A DNA stretch of 64,000 nt. It comes from Streptomyces antioxidans (GTDB lineage: Bacteria > Actinomycetota > Actinomycetes > Streptomycetales > Streptomycetaceae). The stretch is from assembly GCF_000968685.2 (NCBI RefSeq), contig NZ_LAKD02000027.1, forward strand, positions 264,239-328,238. Reading direction: 5' to 3'. A model generated the notes under the pieces. That model made no database searches and was not told the origin of the DNA. It worked only from the letters and a program-made list of their open reading frames with translations. This document shows positions 31,244 to 40,285 of this stretch, piece after piece. Every line of letters starts with the position of its first letter. Within the stretch, counting starts at the first letter, position 1. The position numbers and the translations under genes are program-made.

Positions 31244-32059
31244 GTGCGCCCTGCGCGCGCTCCGGAACGGACAGCCTTGCCCACACCCCCCAATGACTCT
31301 CTCTCCGGCCGTCGTGCCCTCGTCACCGGTGGCACCAAGGGCAGCGGAGCGGCGATCGCCGCCCGGCTGCGGACGGCCGGTGCGACCGTACTGGCCACCG
31401 CGCGCTCCCGGCCCGAGGACGTCCGCGACGAGGACTTCATCGGCGCCGACCTGACCACGCCGGAGGGCGCGGAACACATCGCGCGGGAGGCGCGGCGGCG
31501 GCTGGGCGGCATGGACATCCTCGTCCATACGCTCGGCGGCTCCGGCGCGCCCGCCGGTGGCTTCGAGACGGTGTCCGAGGAGATCTGGCAGCAGGAGCTC
31601 AACCAGAATCTGCTCGGCGCCGTCCGTCTGGACCGCGCCCTGATCCCGGGCATGATCGAACGGGGCGGAGGCGTGGTGGTCCATGTCTCCTCGATCCAGC
31701 GCCGGATGCCGCTGTGGAACGGCACGCTGGCCTACGCCGCCGCGAAAGCGGCGCTCACCACCTACAGCAAGGGCCTGGCGAACCAGGTGGCGCCGCTCGG
31801 CGTGCGGGTGAACACGGTGTCCCCCGGGTTCATCCAGACCAGCGCGGCCGACGCGCTCATCGACCGCATCGCCAAGCGGACCGGTGACCGGGAATCCGCC
31901 CTGGCGTCCCTCATGGATGCCCTCGGGGGCATCCCCCTCGGGCGCCCCAACCGGCCCGAAGAGGTCGCCGAACTCGTCGCCTTCCTCGTCTCCGACCGGG
32001 CCTCCGCCATCGTCGGCGCCGAGCACGTCATCGACGGCGGCACGGTACCCGCCGTCTGA
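31244..32059 (+). CDS. Short-chain dehydrogenase/reductase
   Basis: 271 aa. [11 protein letters not shown] nucleotide-binding loop (Lys and Ser in place of the commoner Gly-Ile positions), SSIQRRMP with catalytic Ser, YAAAKAA with Tyr and Lys, and a [10 protein letters not shown] lid. GTG start with an AAGGGG ribosome site immediately upstream; an internal TTG 33 bases on is an alternative. The likely target of the adjacent HxlR regulator, followed by a SnoaL-type gene. Confidence 0.88.
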   Translation: MRPARAPERTALPTPPNDSLSGRRALVTGGTKGSGAAIAARLRTAGATVLATARSRPEDVRDEDFIGADLTTPEGAEHIAREARRRLGGMDILVHTLGGSGAPAGGFETVSEEIWQQELNQNLLGAVRLDRALIPGMIERGGGVVVHVSSIQRRMPLWNGTLAYAAAKAALTTYSKGLANQVAPLGVRVNTVSPGFIQTSAADALIDRIAKRTGDRESALASLMDALGGIPLGRPNRPEEVAELVAFLVSDRASAIVGAEHVIDGGTVPAV

Positions 32060-32118
32060 GCACCGTCCCATCCGACCCCGTCCCGAAAATCATCCGCCCC
32101 ACCATCAGCGAGGCAGCC

Positions 32119-32475
32119 ATGACCGATCACACCACACCCCTCGACGCCGCCGATCTGCCCGACACCGTCAAGCGGTACCTGAAGGCACACAACGAACGCG
32201 ACGTGGCCACGGCCTCGGCCACGCTGGCGCCGGACGCGACGGTCGTCGACGACGGCGGCGTCTACGAGGGGATCCCCGCCATCGAGCAGTGGCTGGCCCG
32301 CGCCACCTCCGAGTTCACCTACACCACCACGTTCCTCGGGGCCGAGCGCGAGGGCCCGGACCGCTGCACCGTCACCCAGCGGCTGGAGGGCGACTTCCCC
32401 GGTGGCACCGTCGACCTCCGCTATCGCTTCACCCTCCATCAGGGCCTGATCAGCCACCTCACCATCGCCCCCTGA
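32119..32475 (+). CDS. SnoaL-like / NTF2 family protein
   Basis: 118 aa. Cone-shaped alpha+beta barrel pattern: LKAHNERDVATASATLAPDATVVDDGGVYEGIPAIEQWLARATSEF. Single-domain members serve as polyketide cyclases, isomerases or binding proteins. It follows the SDR gene by 59 bases, so the two may act on the same small molecule. The function is otherwise undetermined. Confidence 0.82.
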   Translation: MTDHTTPLDAADLPDTVKRYLKAHNERDVATASATLAPDATVVDDGGVYEGIPAIEQWLARATSEFTYTTTFLGAEREGPDRCTVTQRLEGDFPGGTVDLRYRFTLHQGLISHLTIAP

Positions 32476-32551
32476 GCCGCTTCAGACGCCCTCCACCGCG
32501 GGGCCATCGGACACCCGCCCGCACCCGACCGGCCCCGCACGGGGGGTGTGG

Positions 32552-33262
32552 TCACAGGGCGACGGGCGACGGCCCGTGGTGGCGCCAGGGGGTGCCACGG
32601 CGCTCGTAGGCGAACAGCTCCTCGACGGCGTGGGCGATCCGCGGCCCCACCTCGCGCTCCAGCAGGTACAGGCCCAGATCGAGGCCGGAGGTGACACCGG
32701 CGGCCGTGACGAGGTCGCCGTCGTCGACGACGCGGGCCCTGACCGCGTTGACGCCGGTGGCATCGAGCGTGTCCAGGCCCATGTGGTGGGTGGTGGCGTT
32801 GCGGCCCTCGAGCAGACCGGCCATGGCCAGGACGAGCGAGCCGCCGCACACCGTGGCGACGGTCGTCTCCGGGCGGTCCATGGCGGCCTTCAGCAGCCCC
32901 GGCAAGGCGGTGTTCAGGGTGCGGCCCAGCAGGACGGGGATGAACTCGTCCTCCCGCCACTCCCCCTGCCGCCCGCCACCCGCATCCGCATCCGCGCCGT
33001 GGTCGGGGACCTCGCCGGGCTCTCCGACCCGTCCGGCGGCGCCGGGCAACACCACCAGGTCCGCCCTCGCGGGATCCAGGGCGGCCGTGGCGCGCAGCGG
33101 TACGCCGCCGACCCCGCTCACCACCTCACGCGGCCCCTCCGCGGACACCAGCTCCGCGCGCAGCGCTCCTCCGGAAGCCTTGCCACCTGCGTGCAGAACT
33201 TCGTAGGGGGCGAGCGCGTCGAGGAGGTCGAAGCCGTCGAACAGAACGATCTGGGCGAGCAT
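32552..33262 (-). CDS. DJ-1/PfpI family protein
   Basis: 236 aa. AQIVLFDGFDLLDALAPYEVLHA start, Cys139 in VATVCGGSLVLAMAGLLEGR, and DGDLVTAAGVTSGLDLGLYLLE. A second, divergent DJ-1 paralogue in the window (compare 20363-20965). An insert of about 25 residues around position 85-105 (GADADAGGGRQGEWRED) is Gly/Asp-rich and unusual for the family. Probably a cysteine hydrolase or hydratase of small molecules. It stands alone on the minus strand. Confidence 0.85.
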   Translation of the reverse strand: MLAQIVLFDGFDLLDALAPYEVLHAGGKASGGALRAELVSAEGPREVVSGVGGVPLRATAALDPARADLVVLPGAAGRVGEPGEVPDHGADADAGGGRQGEWREDEFIPVLLGRTLNTALPGLLKAAMDRPETTVATVCGGSLVLAMAGLLEGRNATTHHMGLDTLDATGVNAVRARVVDDGDLVTAAGVTSGLDLGLYLLEREVGPRIAHAVEELFAYERRGTPWRHHGPSPVAL

Positions 33263-33368
33263 AGGAATGTTCCCTCATATGCGGTGATGGCCAGTCGTTC
33301 TGGCCTGTTCCGACGCTATGTGAGGGCGGAAACGGCTCCCAGTGGCAGGAGCGACATGGTTCAACGGG

Positions 33369-33395
33369 ATCCCGCCAAGCGGACTGGCGGGATCA
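33369..33395 (-). terminator. Hairpin after LacI-family gene
   Basis: 10-bp perfect stem GATCCCGCCA / TGGCGGGATC with a 7-nt loop, 46 bases past the regulator stop. Confidence 0.65.
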
Positions 33396-33441
33396 GCCCC
33401 CTCAGACACCCCTCAGCAGCCGGACACCCCTCAACCACCTC

Positions 33442-34473
33442 TCAGGCCGCGTCGGGCGGCATGTTGTACGGCGTGACGACCTGGATCGGCGAGGGCAGGG
33501 ACGGGCCGTCGTCGGGGAGGGCCCCATGGGCCCGCATGATGATCTGGCAGGCGCGGCGCAGGTCCTGCCGCAGATCGTGGTGGAGCACCGCGGACAGCCG
33601 GCGCTCGCGCAGCAGCCGGGTGTTGTCGTGGTCGAGGTCGTGGGCGATGAACACCTCGTAGCCGCGGCCGAGTTCCTCGAAGGCCCGGATCGTCGCGGTG
33701 TTTCCGCCGCCGATCGAGTAGACAGCCCGGATGTCCGGGTCGCGGCGCAGCGCCCGCAGGACCAGGTCGCGCTGGGTGGCGTCCAGGCCGTCGCTGTCGG
33801 TGACCTCGACGAGCGTACGCCCGGGGTGTGCGTTGCGCAGGGCGCTGCGGAAGCCCATCTCGCGTTCCTCCTCACCACGGAAGAACCCCCGGCTGAGGGT
33901 GGTGAGCACATTGCCGGGGCGGTCGCCGAGCCACTGGCCCATGAGGTACGCGGCGGTGGCTCCGGCGGCGCGGTTGTCGATGCCGACGTAGGACCGGCGC
34001 GCGCTGCCGGGCAGATCGGTCACTAGGGTCACCACCGGTATGCCCGCGGCCGTCAGGCGGCCGACGGCCGCCGTGACCTCGGGTACGTCGGGCGCCTTCA
34101 GGACGATTCCCTGGCAGCCGCCGCGCTGGGCGATGCGGTCCAGCGTGGCGATCAGCTCCGCCACCGGACCGGTCTCCCGGAAGTGGAAGCGCGACCGCAG
34201 CACCGCCGGGCGCAGCGAGGGCAACTCCGCCTCCAGGGCGGCGCGGACCGCCGAGGAGAAGCGCTCGGGAGCCTGCATCACCATGTCGATCATGAAGGTG
34301 CGGCCGCCGATGCGGACCTGGGTGCGCTGCCGGTCCAGGTCCTTGATCGCCTGGTGAACCTCCCGCGTGGTGCTGTCGCGCACCCCGCCCCGGTTGTTCA
34401 GGACCCGGTCGACGGTGGCTTCGCTCAGGCCCGCCTGCCGGGCGATCTCCCGGATGGGATACGGATGGGCCAT
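33442..34473 (-). CDS. LacI family transcriptional regulator
   Basis: 343 aa. HTH at residues 1 to about 45 (YPIREIARQAGLSEATVDRVLNNRGGV), then a periplasmic-binding-protein-like domain of the ribose/inositol type (IVLKAPDVPEVTAAVGRLTAAGIPVVTLVTDLPGSARRSYVGIDNRAAGATAAYLM). The hinge YVGIDN is typical of sugar-responsive regulators. Divergent from a dioxygenase-SDR-dehydrogenase operon, which it most likely controls in response to a sugar or polyol. GGGAGG precedes the ATG. Confidence 0.92.
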   Translation of the reverse strand: MAHPYPIREIARQAGLSEATVDRVLNNRGGVRDSTTREVHQAIKDLDRQRTQVRIGGRTFMIDMVMQAPERFSSAVRAALEAELPSLRPAVLRSRFHFRETGPVAELIATLDRIAQRGGCQGIVLKAPDVPEVTAAVGRLTAAGIPVVTLVTDLPGSARRSYVGIDNRAAGATAAYLMGQWLGDRPGNVLTTLSRGFFRGEEEREMGFRSALRNAHPGRTLVEVTDSDGLDATQRDLVLRALRRDPDIRAVYSIGGGNTATIRAFEELGRGYEVFIAHDLDHDNTRLLRERRLSAVLHHDLRQDLRRACQIIMRAHGALPDDGPSLPSPIQVVTPYNMPPDAA

Positions 34474-34581
34474 CGGCGCGCCTCCCTGAGGGATTTTTGA
34501 TGGGCTGCTGAGGATTGCTCGACGCTCGGCCGATCACAACACTGGCAGAAAGCCGCAGCCCACGGGAAGGATCGGTAGGCA

Positions 34582-35760
34582 ATGCCCCTCATCGCTCCGA
34601 GGTCTCATGCCTGGCTCAGTGAGGCCGACTGTTCCCTCGACGCATTCCGCGCCCTGGTCGAGCGGACCACCGACCCCCGCGACCACCCCGGTGCCGACGC
34701 CGTGGAGCACAACGTCCCCGTCTACGACGGCGACCGTCTGCGGGCCCGGGCCGCCACGGCGCCCGGCCGCCGGGAGGCACAGGCCGAACTGGTCCACGCC
34801 CTGCTGGACGGCCCCGGCATCGTGGTGTTCAAGGGTGCCTTCCCCGACGCGTCGGTCCTGGACCGGGCCACCGAGGCGTTCACGGCGCTGATCGAGCGGG
34901 AACAGGCGGCGGGCACCGCCCGCGGTGACCACTTCGCCAAGCCCGGCGCCAACGACCGGGTGTGGAACGCGCTGGAGAAGCTGGCCCTGAGCGCGCCGGA
35001 GGTCTTCGCCGACTACTACGCCAACGATCTCATCGCCCTCGTGGCCACCGCGTGGCTCGGCCCGGGCTACCAGATCACCTCACAGATCAACCAGGTCAAC
35101 CCGGGCGGCGCGGCCCAGAGCGTGCACCGCGACTACCACCTGGGTTTCCTCTCCGAGGCGCGGGCCGCGGCCTACCCCGCCCATGTCCACCGGCTCTCCC
35201 CCGTGCTGACCCTGCAGGGCGCGGTGGCCCACTGCGCCATGCCGGTCGAGTCCGGGCCGACGCTCTATCTGCCGTACTCGCAGGCGTACGAGCCCGGCTA
35301 TCTGGCCTGGCGCCGCCCGGAGTTCATGGCCTACTTCGCCGAGTACCACGTCCAGCTGCCGCTGGAGGCGGGTGACGCGGTCTTCTTCAACCCCGCGCTC
35401 TTCCACGCCGCCGGACACAATCGCTCCGCGGACATCCGGCGGATGGCGAACCTGCTGCAGATCTCCTCCGCCTTCGGCCGCGCCATGGAGACCGTCGACC
35501 GCGAGGCGGTGGCCAACGCCGTCTTCCCCGTACTGCGGAGGCGCAAGGCCGAGGGCGCCACCGAGGACTGGCTGAACAACGTGGTCGCGGCCTGCGCCGA
35601 GGGCTATCCCTTCCCCACCAACCTCGACCTCGACCCGCCGGTCGGCGGCCTCGCCCCGGACTCCCAGGCCGACACCCTCCGGCGGGCCCTGGAGCGGGAC
35701 TGGACCCCGGACACCCTGCGCACGGAGCTGCGGGCCGGTGCCGAGCGCCGCCAGAGCTGA
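34582..35760 (+). CDS. Phytanoyl-CoA dioxygenase (PhyH) family Fe(II)/2-oxoglutarate oxygenase
   Basis: 392 aa. The facial triad is visible as His182-x-Asp184 in VHRDYHLGF and His275 in ALFHAAGHN. The jelly-roll region starts near residue 75 (GIVVFKGAFPDASVLDRATEAF). These enzymes hydroxylate or oxidise a substrate with O2 and 2-oxoglutarate. It heads an operon with an SDR and an inositol-dehydrogenase-like enzyme, suggesting stepwise oxidation of a sugar, polyol or related compound. A hexanucleotide repeat follows the stop. Confidence 0.87.
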   Translation: MPLIAPRSHAWLSEADCSLDAFRALVERTTDPRDHPGADAVEHNVPVYDGDRLRARAATAPGRREAQAELVHALLDGPGIVVFKGAFPDASVLDRATEAFTALIEREQAAGTARGDHFAKPGANDRVWNALEKLALSAPEVFADYYANDLIALVATAWLGPGYQITSQINQVNPGGAAQSVHRDYHLGFLSEARAAAYPAHVHRLSPVLTLQGAVAHCAMPVESGPTLYLPYSQAYEPGYLAWRRPEFMAYFAEYHVQLPLEAGDAVFFNPALFHAAGHNRSADIRRMANLLQISSAFGRAMETVDREAVANAVFPVLRRRKAEGATEDWLNNVVAACAEGYPFPTNLDLDPPVGGLAPDSQADTLRRALERDWTPDTLRTELRAGAERRQS

Positions 35761-35770
35761 ACCCCGCCAA

Positions 35771-35830
35771 AGCCGAAGCCAAAGCCAGAGCCGAGGCCGA
35801 GGCCGAAGCCGAAGCCGAAGCCGAAGCCGC
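35771..35830 (+). repeat. Ten tandem AGCCGA-type hexamers between dioxygenase and SDR genes
   Basis: Period-6 repeat (consensus AGCCGA, variants AGCCAA, AGCCAG, GGCCGA, AGCCGC) from 11 bases after the dioxygenase stop. One more AGCCGA follows at 35834-35839. The SDR start is 41 bases downstream. The tract is free of stops in at least two frames, and could expand or contract by replication slippage without destroying either gene. Confidence 0.8.
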
Positions 35831-35871
35831 CAGAGCCGAACGCCGCCAGCACCGAAGGAGACGGACCGCCG

Positions 35872-36648
35872 ATGGGATTGCTGCAGGACAAGATCGTCCT
35901 GGTCAACGGGGGCAGCCAGGGAATCGGCGCGGGCATCGTCCGCGCCGCCGCCCGCGAAGGGGCCACTGTGGCCTTCACCGGGCGCCGCCCCGACGCCGGT
36001 GAGTCGCTGGCCGGGGAACTCGCCGACCAGGGAGCCACGGCCTCCTTCGTCCGCGCCGACCTGGCCGATGCCGCGCAGGCGCGCGGCAGCGTGGAGCGGG
36101 TGGTGGCGGCCCACGGCAGGATCGACTGCCTGGTCAACTCCGCCGGGCTCACCTCGCGCGGGACGCTGCTTGACACCACGCCCGAGCTCTTCGACGCGCA
36201 TGTCGCGATCAATCTGCGCGCCCCGTTCTTCGCCATGCAGGCGGCCGTCGCCGACATGGTGGCCAGGAAGGCCCCAGGCACCATCGTCAACATCATCTCC
36301 AACTGCGCACACGGCGGACATCCGTTCCTGGCGCCGTACTCGGCCGCGAAGGCCGGGCTCGCGGGCCTGACCCGCAACGCCGCCCACGCCCACCGCTGGG
36401 ACCGGGTCCGGATCAACGGCGTCAACCTGGGCTGGACCGACACCGAGGGCGAGGACGTCATCCAGCGCACCTTCCACGGCGCGGGCGACGACTGGCGGGA
36501 GGAGGCGGCCCGCGCCCAGCCGATGGGCAAGCTCGGCCAGGTGGACGAGATCGCCGATCTCGTCGTCCTCCTCCTCTCCGACCGCAGCGGGATCGTCACC
36601 GGCTCGGTCATCGACTGGGACCAGATCGTCCTCGGCGGACTCGGCTGA
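35872..36648 (+). CDS. Short-chain dehydrogenase/reductase
   Basis: 258 aa. NGGSQGIGAGIV cofactor loop, NSAG, IISNCAHGG with the catalytic Ser, YSAAKAG with Tyr and Lys. Classical SDR that oxidises a hydroxyl, by context on a sugar or polyol. GAAGGAG lies 11 bases before the ATG. Second in the LacI-controlled operon. Confidence 0.9.
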   Translation: MGLLQDKIVLVNGGSQGIGAGIVRAAAREGATVAFTGRRPDAGESLAGELADQGATASFVRADLADAAQARGSVERVVAAHGRIDCLVNSAGLTSRGTLLDTTPELFDAHVAINLRAPFFAMQAAVADMVARKAPGTIVNIISNCAHGGHPFLAPYSAAKAGLAGLTRNAAHAHRWDRVRINGVNLGWTDTEGEDVIQRTFHGAGDDWREEAARAQPMGKLGQVDEIADLVVLLLSDRSGIVTGSVIDWDQIVLGGLG

Positions 36649-36739
36649 CCCGGCACACCGACAGCAGCACCGCCCCGAGGGAACCCGTCCGCAAGCCACA
36701 CCGTCACCACCCGCACCATCAGAAAGGGACCCGACTCCC

Positions 36740-37744
36740 ATGCGCATCGGCATCATGGGCCTGGGCCGGATCGGCGCCTTCCACGCCGAGACCCTCTCCA
36801 CGCTCGACGCGGTGGACTCCCTCGTGGTCACCGACCCGGTCACCGCCGCAACCACCACCGCCGCCGAGCGCTTCGGCGCCCGCGCGGTCGACTCCCCCGC
36901 GGCCGTGCTCGCCGCCGGTGTGGACGGCGTCGTGATCGCGGCGGCCACCGACGCCCACCCCGAACTCATCCTCGCCGCCGTGCGGGCGGGCGTACCGGTC
37001 TTCTGCGAGAAGCCCGTGGCGCGCACGATCGGGGAAAGCCTCGATGTCCTCCGCGCGGTGGAGGGCAGTGGGGTGGAGGTCCAGATCGGCTACAACCGGC
37101 GGTTCGACCCCGGGTACGTGGCCGCGCGGGCGGCCGTGGTCAGCGGTGAGCTCGGGCCGCTGCACACCGTACGGTCCACCACCTTGGACCCCGAGCCGCC
37201 CCCGGCCGCCTATGTGGCCGTCTCCGGCGGCATCTTCCGCGACTGCGCCGTGCACGACTTCGACACCGTCCGCTGGATCACCGGCCGCGAGGTCGCCGAG
37301 GTCTACGCCACCGGTGCCAACCGCGGCGCCGAGTACATCGCGGCCGCCGGAGACGTGGACACCGCCGCCGCCCTCCTCACCCTGGACGACGGCACCCTCG
37401 CCGTGGTCTCCAACACCCGCCACAACCCGCGCGGTTACGACGCCCGGCTGGAGCTCCACGGCATGACGGACAGCGTGGCCGCGGGCCTGGAGGACAAGCT
37501 GCCGCTGCGCTCCGTGGAACCGGGCGCCACCTTCCCCGGCGGCACCCCGCACCACTTCTTCATGGACCGCTTCGCCGCCGCCTACCGGGCCGAGCTCACC
37601 GCCTTCACCGAGGTCGCGGCGGGCCTGCGGCCCTCGCCCTGTACGGTCGCCGACGCCGTCGAGGCGGGCTGGATCGCCGAGGCCTGCACGCTGTCCCTGC
37701 GCGAACACCGCCCCGTGGCCATGGAGGAGGTACGCACGGCCTGA
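36740..37744 (+). CDS. Gfo/Idh/MocA oxidoreductase, inositol 2-dehydrogenase-like
   Basis: 334 aa. Rossmann start MRIGIMGLGRIGAFHAETL, EKPVARTIGES, YNRRFDPGYVAARAAVVSGELG, and the catalytic DCAVHDFDTVRWI with Asp and His in the places used by myo-inositol dehydrogenase IolG. An inositol or related cyclitol/hexose substrate is likely by resemblance. No other iol genes (iolE, iolB, iolC) are present, so the pathway differs from the standard inositol route. Last gene of the operon, convergent with a TetR gene. Confidence 0.9.
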   Translation: MRIGIMGLGRIGAFHAETLSTLDAVDSLVVTDPVTAATTTAAERFGARAVDSPAAVLAAGVDGVVIAAATDAHPELILAAVRAGVPVFCEKPVARTIGESLDVLRAVEGSGVEVQIGYNRRFDPGYVAARAAVVSGELGPLHTVRSTTLDPEPPPAAYVAVSGGIFRDCAVHDFDTVRWITGREVAEVYATGANRGAEYIAAAGDVDTAAALLTLDDGTLAVVSNTRHNPRGYDARLELHGMTDSVAAGLEDKLPLRSVEPGATFPGGTPHHFFMDRFAAAYRAELTAFTEVAAGLRPSPCTVADAVEAGWIAEACTLSLREHRPVAMEEVRTA

Positions 37745-37800
37745 CGGCGGCCCATCCGCCGCGCATCGAGGTACCGGGCGCGGCCCGCCCGCTACGCAGT

Positions 37801-37822
37801 GGCCCCGCCGCCGGGCGGGGCC
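37801..37822. terminator. Bidirectional hairpin between dehydrogenase and tetR
   Basis: 9-bp stem GGCCCCGCC / GGCGGGGCC with loop GCCG, between convergent stops at 37744 and 37833. Confidence 0.6.
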
Positions 37823-37832
37823 CCGGCCGGGC

Positions 37833-38486
37833 TCAGTCCGCCGGCTCGGCTGCCGCCCCCGGCCCTGCGGCCCCGGGCGCGCCCGCGCGCAGGCCGTCCA
37901 TGACGAGGTCCAGGAGCCGTCGGGCGCGCGCCTGCCCGTTCTCGTCGGGGCCGATCTGCCAGAGACCGGCGATGGCGAGCAGGAAGTCATCGGTGGTGAC
38001 GCCCGGGCGGATGGTGCCGACCTCCTCGTTGGCCCGCAGCAGGAGCGCCACGGCCTCGGTCATCTGGCCGTGTCCCGGTTTCTCCTGGCCGCAGGACGCG
38101 CTGATGGCCTTGTGCAGCGCGTCGGCGAGGCCGGCCTTGGCCATGGCGAACCGGGCGAGGTGCCCCATCCACTCCCGCAGCGCCTGATCCGGCGCACGGG
38201 TACGCAGCAGCTCAGCCGCGGTGTCGGCCACCTGGCGCATTTCATGGCGGTAGATCTCCAGGACAAGGTCCTCGCGGCTGGGAAAGTTGCGGTACAGCGT
38301 GCCCTGCCCAACGCCCGCCTTCTTGGCGATGGTGCTCAGCGGAACGTCCGCCGAGCGGGTCAGCTCCGCGAGCGCCACTTCCAGGATCCGCTCGCGGTTC
38401 GCCTGCGCGTCCGAGCGCAGACGCGCGTCCGAGCGCAGACGCTCGTCCTTCGCCGCCGCTGCCCGTTCCGCTCGCCCTGCCCGCAC
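37833..38486 (-). CDS. TetR family transcriptional regulator
   Basis: 217 aa. GTG start with GGAGG upstream. A basic N-terminus contains a short in-frame duplication (RLRSDA twice). HTH: RERILEVALAELTRSADVPLSTIAKKAGVGQGTLYRNFPSREDLVLEIY. The ligand domain is of the type seen in SbtR-like regulators. Divergent from a molybdenum hydroxylase operon with two strong palindromes between, so it is very probably its repressor. Confidence 0.92.
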   Translation of the reverse strand: MRAGRAERAAAAKDERLRSDARLRSDAQANRERILEVALAELTRSADVPLSTIAKKAGVGQGTLYRNFPSREDLVLEIYRHEMRQVADTAAELLRTRAPDQALREWMGHLARFAMAKAGLADALHKAISASCGQEKPGHGQMTEAVALLLRANEEVGTIRPGVTTDDFLLAIAGLWQIGPDENGQARARRLLDLVMDGLRAGAPGAAGPGAAAEPAD

Positions 38487-38529
38487 TCGTCCTCCCTCCG
38501 GACCCCGCCGTGGCGCCGACCTTGCTCAC

Positions 38530-38576
38530 CGGACAGCTGTCCGCTAAGTTTCAAACACAGCGGACAGCTGTCCGCT
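38530..38576. promoter_or_regulatory. Twin palindromic operators for TetR
   Basis: CGGACAGCTGTCCG (38530-38543) and AGCGGACAGCTGTCCGCT (38559-38576) are perfect palindromes sharing the core GGACAGCTGTCC, with centres 31 bp apart (about three helical turns). They lie between the TetR start and the hydroxylase operon. Confidence 0.85.
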
Positions 38577-38738
38577 TAGGTCCACCTTACCGGCTGAAAC
38601 GGCCAGTGTGGATGGCCGAAACCGAGCGCCGACCGGCATTGTCCCGCATCCCGTATCCCCGGGACTCCCTCCCTGGGCCCCCGGGCCCCTCCTCCGGACG
38701 ACTTCAACGCGCCCCACACCCGCGAAAGAAGGCTGATC

Positions 38739-39292
38739 ATGGCCCCATCGACGTCCAGCGTCATCACGCTGACCATCAACGGCGAGAAACACACGCTGCC
38801 CGTCGACCACCGCACCACCCTGCTCGACGCCCTGCGGGAGCAGCTTGACCTCACCGGCACCAAGAAGGGCTGCGACCAGGGCCAGTGCGGTGCCTGTACG
38901 GTGCTGATCGACGACCGCCGGGCCGTCTCCTGCCTCCAGCTCGCGGTGGCGGCCGAGGGCCGCGAGGTCACCACGATCGAGGGCGTGGCCGAGGGCGACG
39001 AGCTGCACCCGGTGCAGCAGGCGTTCCTCGACCTCGACGGCTACCAGTGCGGTTACTGCACCCCCGGGCAGATCTGCTCCGCCCTCGCCGTGCTCGAGGA
39101 GCACGCGGCGGGCTGGCCGAGCGCCGCCACCGCCGATGTCCGCCCCGAGGCGGGACCCCCGCCCCTCAGCCCGGACGAGATCCGAGAGCGGATGAGCGGC
39201 AACCTGTGCCGCTGCGGCGCCTATGTGTCGATCGTGCAGGCGGTCGCGCGGGCGGCCGAGGCGCGCACCGCAGGGACCGAGGAGGCCCTCGC

Positions 39293-39296
<4 letters not shown>
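38739..39296 (+). CDS. Molybdenum hydroxylase 2Fe-2S subunit (PaoA/YagT-like)
   Basis: 185 aa. Plant-type cluster GCDQGQCGACTVL with a fourth Cys in VSCLQLA, then the second domain with CGYCTPGQ and NLCRCGAY. This is the electron-transfer subunit of the xanthine dehydrogenase/aldehyde oxidase family. Unlike E. coli PaoA there is no Tat signal at the N-terminus, so the complex should be cytoplasmic. A longer linker (about 20 residues, EHAAGWPSAATADVRPEAGP) sits between the two cluster domains. ATGA overlap with the next gene. Confidence 0.92.

Positions 39297-40281
<985 letters not shown>

Positions 40282-40285
<4 letters not shown>

Noticed and set aside
32498..32538. GCGGGGCC / GGCCCCGC as a terminator between the SnoaL-like and DJ-1 genes
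   Set aside because: The 25-nt loop and 8-bp arms made of G and C only are easily expected by chance in this composition.
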